Shown here: positions 61,005-64,000 of the stretch, piece by piece
How positions within the stretch are numbered: the first letter of the stretch is position 1
Layout of the letters: each line of letters opens with the position of its first letter
From: Acidobacterium sp.
GTDB taxonomy: Bacteria; Acidobacteriota; Vicinamibacteria; Vicinamibacterales; UBA2999
DNA length: 64,000 bases
Assembly: GCA_002737365.1 (NCBI GenBank)
Contig: NSIL01000001.1
Location: 159,388-223,387 of the forward strand
Reading direction: 5' to 3'
Translations under genes and position numbers: made by a program
Notes under the pieces: model-generated
Seen by the model: the letters and a program-made list of their open reading frames with translations, nothing else
The model's database searches: none
Told to the model about the DNA's origin: nothing

Positions 61005-62021
61005 TTACTTCCTGAAGATCGCCTTCGGCATGAATGCGTGGATGCCTTTCGTTCCATCAACGACCTGCGTTACGACCAGGTCCATGACAGCACTTGCCAG
61101 CATGTAGGCATCGTCCCGGCGGAGTCCCTTGAGTTCGACGATCCAATCCAGCATCTCACGCGCCGCAATCTTTGCCGCTTCGTCCAGATCCTGATGCAAA
61201 CCCATCGTCATGTAATGCGTCGGTGTTTCGGCGCGAGGTTGCTGCAAGCGTTTGTTTTTGTGAAGGATCACCTGGATCTCACCCTTCAGCGAAGTTTCGA
61301 TCGCTGAGAGACAGATCTCGCCGTAGCCTTGCGCCGCGTGTCCGTCGCCCACAGAGAGCAAACCGCCGGGTTCGAAAACGGGAAGATAGAGCGTGGTTCC
61401 ACCGATGAGATCTCGATTGTCCATGTTGCCGCCGAAAATATCTGGGGGGCCACTCGAGACGCGGCCTCTGGCGGCCGGCGGCGCTACACCAATCACTCCC
61501 CAGAATGGTTTCAAAGGAACCACGACTCCGGGGGCATATTCTGTCGTTTTATTCTTCAGGTCTAACCAGAGCACTCGATCCTTGGCTACCGGAAACTCAT
61601 CGGAGAGTAACCCGCGTCCAGGCACGAAGCCCTGGCCCGCGATAGGCAGCCTCAAATCGACGGAGCGGATTCGGATCTCAAGCATGTCGCCGGCCTGTGC
61701 GCCCGTGACGTAAATCGGTCCGTTGAGCGTGTGATCGCCGCGGCCGGCCCCTTCAACGCCTTCATAAACAGCGTAAAGTTCCTGGGGGATCTTGTCTTTC
61801 GGCACACCGAGGCCTTCGAAGTAGCGTGGATTTCCGGTGGCCGTTTCAAGTTTCACGACATCGCCGGAATTGATCGTGAGAACCGGCTTTAACGACGCAT
61901 CGAAGAAACCACGATGAACCGTTTGCGGAGAGGCTTTGAGTTCGTGGATCGTTGGCGCAGTCTGCGCAAACAAGCTCGAAGAACAAGTGACGAGTACGCT
62001 CAGGCAAAGCCAATGCTTCAT
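61005..62021 (-). CDS. Exported acetamidase/formamidase family protein
   Basis: 338 aa with a signal peptide (MKHWLCLSVLVTCSSSLFA). It follows the FmdA/AmdA fold: PVLTINSGDVVKLET near 46, NGPIYVTGAQAGDMLEIRI near 97, FWGVIGVAPP near 170, GGNMDNRDLIGGTTLYLPVF near 190 and GDGHAAQGYGEI near 220, which contain the conserved metal/acid residues. The usual enzymes are cytosolic; export suggests a periplasmic amide or a diverged role. ATG is preceded by GGAGG at about 6 bp. A/T content is above the window average. Confidence 0.85.
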   Translation of the reverse strand: MKHWLCLSVLVTCSSSLFAQTAPTIHELKASPQTVHRGFFDASLKPVLTINSGDVVKLETATGNPRYFEGLGVPKDKIPQELYAVYEGVEGAGRGDHTLNGPIYVTGAQAGDMLEIRIRSVDLRLPIAGQGFVPGRGLLSDEFPVAKDRVLWLDLKNKTTEYAPGVVVPLKPFWGVIGVAPPAARGRVSSGPPDIFGGNMDNRDLIGGTTLYLPVFEPGGLLSVGDGHAAQGYGEICLSAIETSLKGEIQVILHKNKRLQQPRAETPTHYMTMGLHQDLDEAAKIAAREMLDWIVELKGLRRDDAYMLASAVMDLVVTQVVDGTKGIHAFMPKAIFRK

Positions 62022-62309
62022 GTTCGACCTCCAGGAAGGATTAAGAAGTAATGAGAGAATACGGGTCGGACGATACGCGACATCAGAGGGTCCCGAGTCA
62101 ACATGACGCCGGTGACCTGCCGGCCATCGGCTCAGCAGCGCCGCCAGTCCTGCGGCCAAGGGAACCTGCGGATAATACATGATGCAGACTTGGCCGCGCC
62201 ACGCCCTCGACACCCGGGGACGGCACCTCGATGCCCTCATCCACGGCACCACGTCAGCATCTGTCATACCGTTTCGACAGTAAACTCGCCATAGCCCCTG
62301 AGGTAGCGC
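62022..62309. other. Divergent intergenic region
   Basis: 288 bp between the divergent acetamidase-family and glutathione peroxidase genes; nothing coding recognised. Both promoters should lie here; hexamers not assignable by eye. Confidence 0.4.
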
Positions 62310-62786
62310 ATGATTTACGACATCTCCGTCACGGCCATCGACGGCACCACCCGCACGATGGACGCCTATCGAGGCCAGACGCTCTTGGTCGTCAACGTGG
62401 CGAGCCAGTGCGGCTTCACGCCACAGCACGCCGGCCTCGAGGCCTTGTATCGGAAATACCATGACCGTGGGTTCCTAGTGCTGGGCTTCCCCTGCAACCA
62501 GTTCGGCGGACAAGAGCCCGGCACGGAGGCGGAGATCGCGGCTTTTTGCAGCCGCACCTACGGCGTCACCTTTCCGCTGTTCATGAAGGTGGACGTGAAC
62601 GGAGCTGGGGCTCATCCGCTCTTTGCGCTCCTCAAGTCCGCGAGGCCTGGTGCACTCGGGACTGAAGCCATTAAATGGAATTTCACAAAGTTCCTGGTCA
62701 GCGCCAGCGGTGACGTGTTGAAGCGCTACGGGTCCTCCACGACAGCTGAGCAACTCGACGCCGACGTGGCGGCGCAGATGGCCTGA
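62310..62786 (+). CDS. Glutathione peroxidase family protein
   Basis: 158 aa thioredoxin-fold peroxidase reducing hydroperoxides. Peroxidatic C34 in NVASQCGFTPQ, Gln/Asn in LGFPCNQFGGQEPG near 59, Trp/Asn in IKWNFTKFLV near 122: the full catalytic tetrad. A second Cys in the FPCNQ motif and the C80-region Cys suggest a thioredoxin-dependent BtuE-type enzyme rather than true glutathione use. Cysteine, not selenocysteine, at the active site. Confidence 0.93.
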   Translation: MIYDISVTAIDGTTRTMDAYRGQTLLVVNVASQCGFTPQHAGLEALYRKYHDRGFLVLGFPCNQFGGQEPGTEAEIAAFCSRTYGVTFPLFMKVDVNGAGAHPLFALLKSARPGALGTEAIKWNFTKFLVSASGDVLKRYGSSTTAEQLDADVAAQMA

Positions 62787-63036
62787 GCAGTGGCCGCCTC
62801 GCCGGATCCCTCGGGCGCGTGGTGCCGTTTCCGCGGTAGGCGCAGACTGGCGGTGTGAGGAGCGGCGGCCCAAAGCCCGATCCGCATCGCGTTTCGAGTC
62901 GTCGAGACGCCCCTCGATATTCCGCCTAGGCCGCCGTGGCGGAGTCAATGCATGCCGCCTCCCGAGAACCCCGGGACGCTTCAGCAATGCTGCAGCACAC
63001 AAACGTCCACGCCACTAGGCCGCGACTTCCTGCTAG

Positions 63037-63211
63037 AGATACTGCTGCAATCCGGACAAAATTTCCCGATGTCCTCGGGGGCTCCGAGATCGGCCACCGC
63101 GTCGGCAAGCGAGTCGTGATGCCGGAGCTTCAGTAAGGGCGTCAACTTGTGCGTCTCCAGCTCCAGCACGCCGACCGCGACATAGTGAGACAGCACGAAG
63201 TCAAGGAACGC
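63037..63211 (-). pseudogene. Type I restriction enzyme HsdR C-terminal relic
   Basis: 58 codons reading AFLDFVLSHYVAVGVLEL, then KLTPLLKL..HDSLADAVADLG, then PEDIGKF match the C-terminal EcoEI-type HsdR motif. The helicase and nuclease domains are absent and the frame then ends in unrelated sequence. A trace of a lost restriction-modification system. Confidence 0.6.
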
Positions 63212-63268
63212 CTGCTGCCGAACTGCGTGCTGATCGCCACTCTGGCATTCGCAGCGCGGTCTTCCCGC

Positions 63269-63373
63269 GTGACCGTCGGCAGCGCGTGGTCGGAGCCGAC
63301 GCTGATCAAGCTGGCCAACGCCTACGAGCAGGCCACACAGCATCGGCGGGCACCGGAGACCACACCGCTGCTC
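63269..63373 (+). pseudogene. Amidase-signature enzyme C-terminal relic
   Basis: About 35 codons reading VTVGSAWSEPTLIKLANAYEQA, then TQHRRAPETTPLL, the closing segment of amidase-signature hydrolases. No upstream catalytic region. It abuts the HsdR relic on the opposite strand. Confidence 0.6.
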
Positions 63374-63466
63374 CGTTACACCACGTTTACTTGTGCTGCG
63401 CCCGGTGGTGGCGATAAGATCAAAATTTAATTGTATCCGTAATCGCGGCAAGGGATTAACTGGACC

Positions 63467-63820
63467 ATGAAATCACTCGCGCTCACGCTCGTGCTCCTCG
63501 TCGGCAGCCTCTCACCCATGGTGGCGCAGAGCAAGCTGGACTTCACCCTCAAGAACGACACCGGCGTCGTTATTGCCGAGGTCTACGTCACACCCAACCA
63601 CTCGGATGACTGGGAAGACGACATCATGGGCAAGGACGTGCTGCCGAACGGCGATTCAGTGGACATCACGTTCTCGCGCACGGAGAAGACCTGCAACTGG
63701 GACTTGAAGATCGTTGACGAACGCGACGAAGAAATCGAGTGGACCGAGCTCGATCTCTGCACGGCCTCGCACATCACCCTGCAGTACAAGGGCAAGAAGG
63801 CGACCGCCATCATCAAGTAA
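63467..63820 (+). CDS. Small exported protein of a conserved unknown family
   Basis: 117 aa with a signal peptide (to about 21). The mature protein is beta-rich and acidic: DFTLKNDTGVVIAEVYVTP, SDDWEDDIMGKDVLPNGDSVDITF, KTCNWDLKIVDERDEEIEW, LCTASHITLQYKG; two Cys may form a disulfide. Similar short periplasmic proteins are common and unassigned; some are misnamed in databases. Downstream 100 bp leads to the next convergent gene. Confidence 0.75.
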   Translation: MKSLALTLVLLVGSLSPMVAQSKLDFTLKNDTGVVIAEVYVTPNHSDDWEDDIMGKDVLPNGDSVDITFSRTEKTCNWDLKIVDERDEEIEWTELDLCTASHITLQYKGKKATAIIK

Positions 63821-63923
63821 GGAATGTTGCCGCTCACCGAAAAATGACCTGAAGTTCCCAGGATTTAGTGGACAGTAGCATTCAGGTAGTCACGGCAGCG
63901 GCGCCGCTCCTGTTATTGGGCGG

Positions 63924-64000
63924 CTACTGTTTCCCCGCGTCCTTTGTCGCCTTCAGCCAATTCGTGATCACGTGGATCGCCGGCGCGGCCGTCTCGGCGG
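63924..64000 (-). CDS. 3' end of a PD40/TolB-like propeller or protein-kinase-type gene
   Basis: Only the last 24 codons before a TAG are in the window: AAPAIHVITNWLKATKDAGKQ-like. The 'PI.VV.NW...LK' ending is typical of large acidobacterial proteins with WD40/PD40 propellers, often fused to Ser/Thr kinases. Everything upstream is outside the window. Confidence 0.4.
   Translation of the reverse strand, partial: AETAAPAIHVITNWLKATKDAGKQ

Overview
The window is a high-GC, gene-dense bacterial chromosome segment. It contains no tRNA, rRNA or CRISPR that I can see. Several features suggest an Acidobacteriota member, most likely Vicinamibacteria-like (an inference from gene families, not a marker-gene placement): a VWFA-related exported protein of the acidobacterial type, an H1-like/DUF6335 fusion, many exported beta-propeller and hydrolase proteins, and AT-rich or 'CTCTGTG'-type dispersed intergenic repeats.

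Layout. 1-5907 (minus): nadC (cut by the window edge), valS, a receiver-domain protein and the two-subunit methylmalonyl-CoA mutase. 5994-16903: VWFA-related protein, acyl-CoA dehydrogenase, a shrunken acyl-CoA dehydrogenase-like gene, HIT hydrolase, HU, rpsA, H1-like protein, succinate-semialdehyde dehydrogenase family, aromatic amino acid decarboxylase family, cmk. 16904-20082: gene relics around an exported M20 peptidase. 20083-33192: a photobiology island. 33193-34165: relics, including an IS1380-type transposase fragment and a broken nucleotidyltransferase pair. 34162-41543: hydrolases, rluB, an AtoE-type carrier and a PQQ-type quinoprotein. 41685-55056: housekeeping genes (scpB, scpA, trpS, site-2 protease, uvrC, CDP-alcohol phosphotransferase, tdk, efp, hsp20, htrA, uvrA). 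55212-64000: a patchier, partly more AT-rich region with DinB-like, LOV-like PAS, NHL propeller, FeS-type photolyase, DoxX, acetamidase family, glutathione peroxidase and several gene tails left behind by deletions.

The central story is the photobiology island. A green-type proteorhodopsin (22312-23094) is followed by blh, which cleaves beta-carotene to retinal. About 3 kb on is crtYIBZ, divergent from an operon that couples an ABC-2 exporter to a polyprenyl diphosphate synthase. Together these encode a route from C5/C10 precursors to GGPP (if the synthase is CrtE-like), phytoene, lycopene, beta-carotene, retinal and zeaxanthin, plus the light-driven pump. A Tat-exported FMN alpha-hydroxyacid oxidase and a YceI isoprenoid-binding-type protein sit immediately upstream of the rhodopsin. 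An FeS-type photolyase and a cysteine-less LOV-like PAS protein lie elsewhere in the window. The host was probably a light-exposed aerobic heterotroph (acyl-CoA dehydrogenase, methylmalonyl-CoA mutase, quinoprotein).

Other points of interest are dispersed repeats that appear to have entered coding sequence (uvrA, the VWFA-related gene), several enzymes missing a key residue (receiver Asp to Ser, hydrolase Ser to Gly, CDP-alcohol phosphotransferase Arg to His, EF-P loop tip Asn), and many translationally coupled ATGA/TGATG gene junctions. All assignments come from reading the sequence and recalled family motifs; no database search was run.
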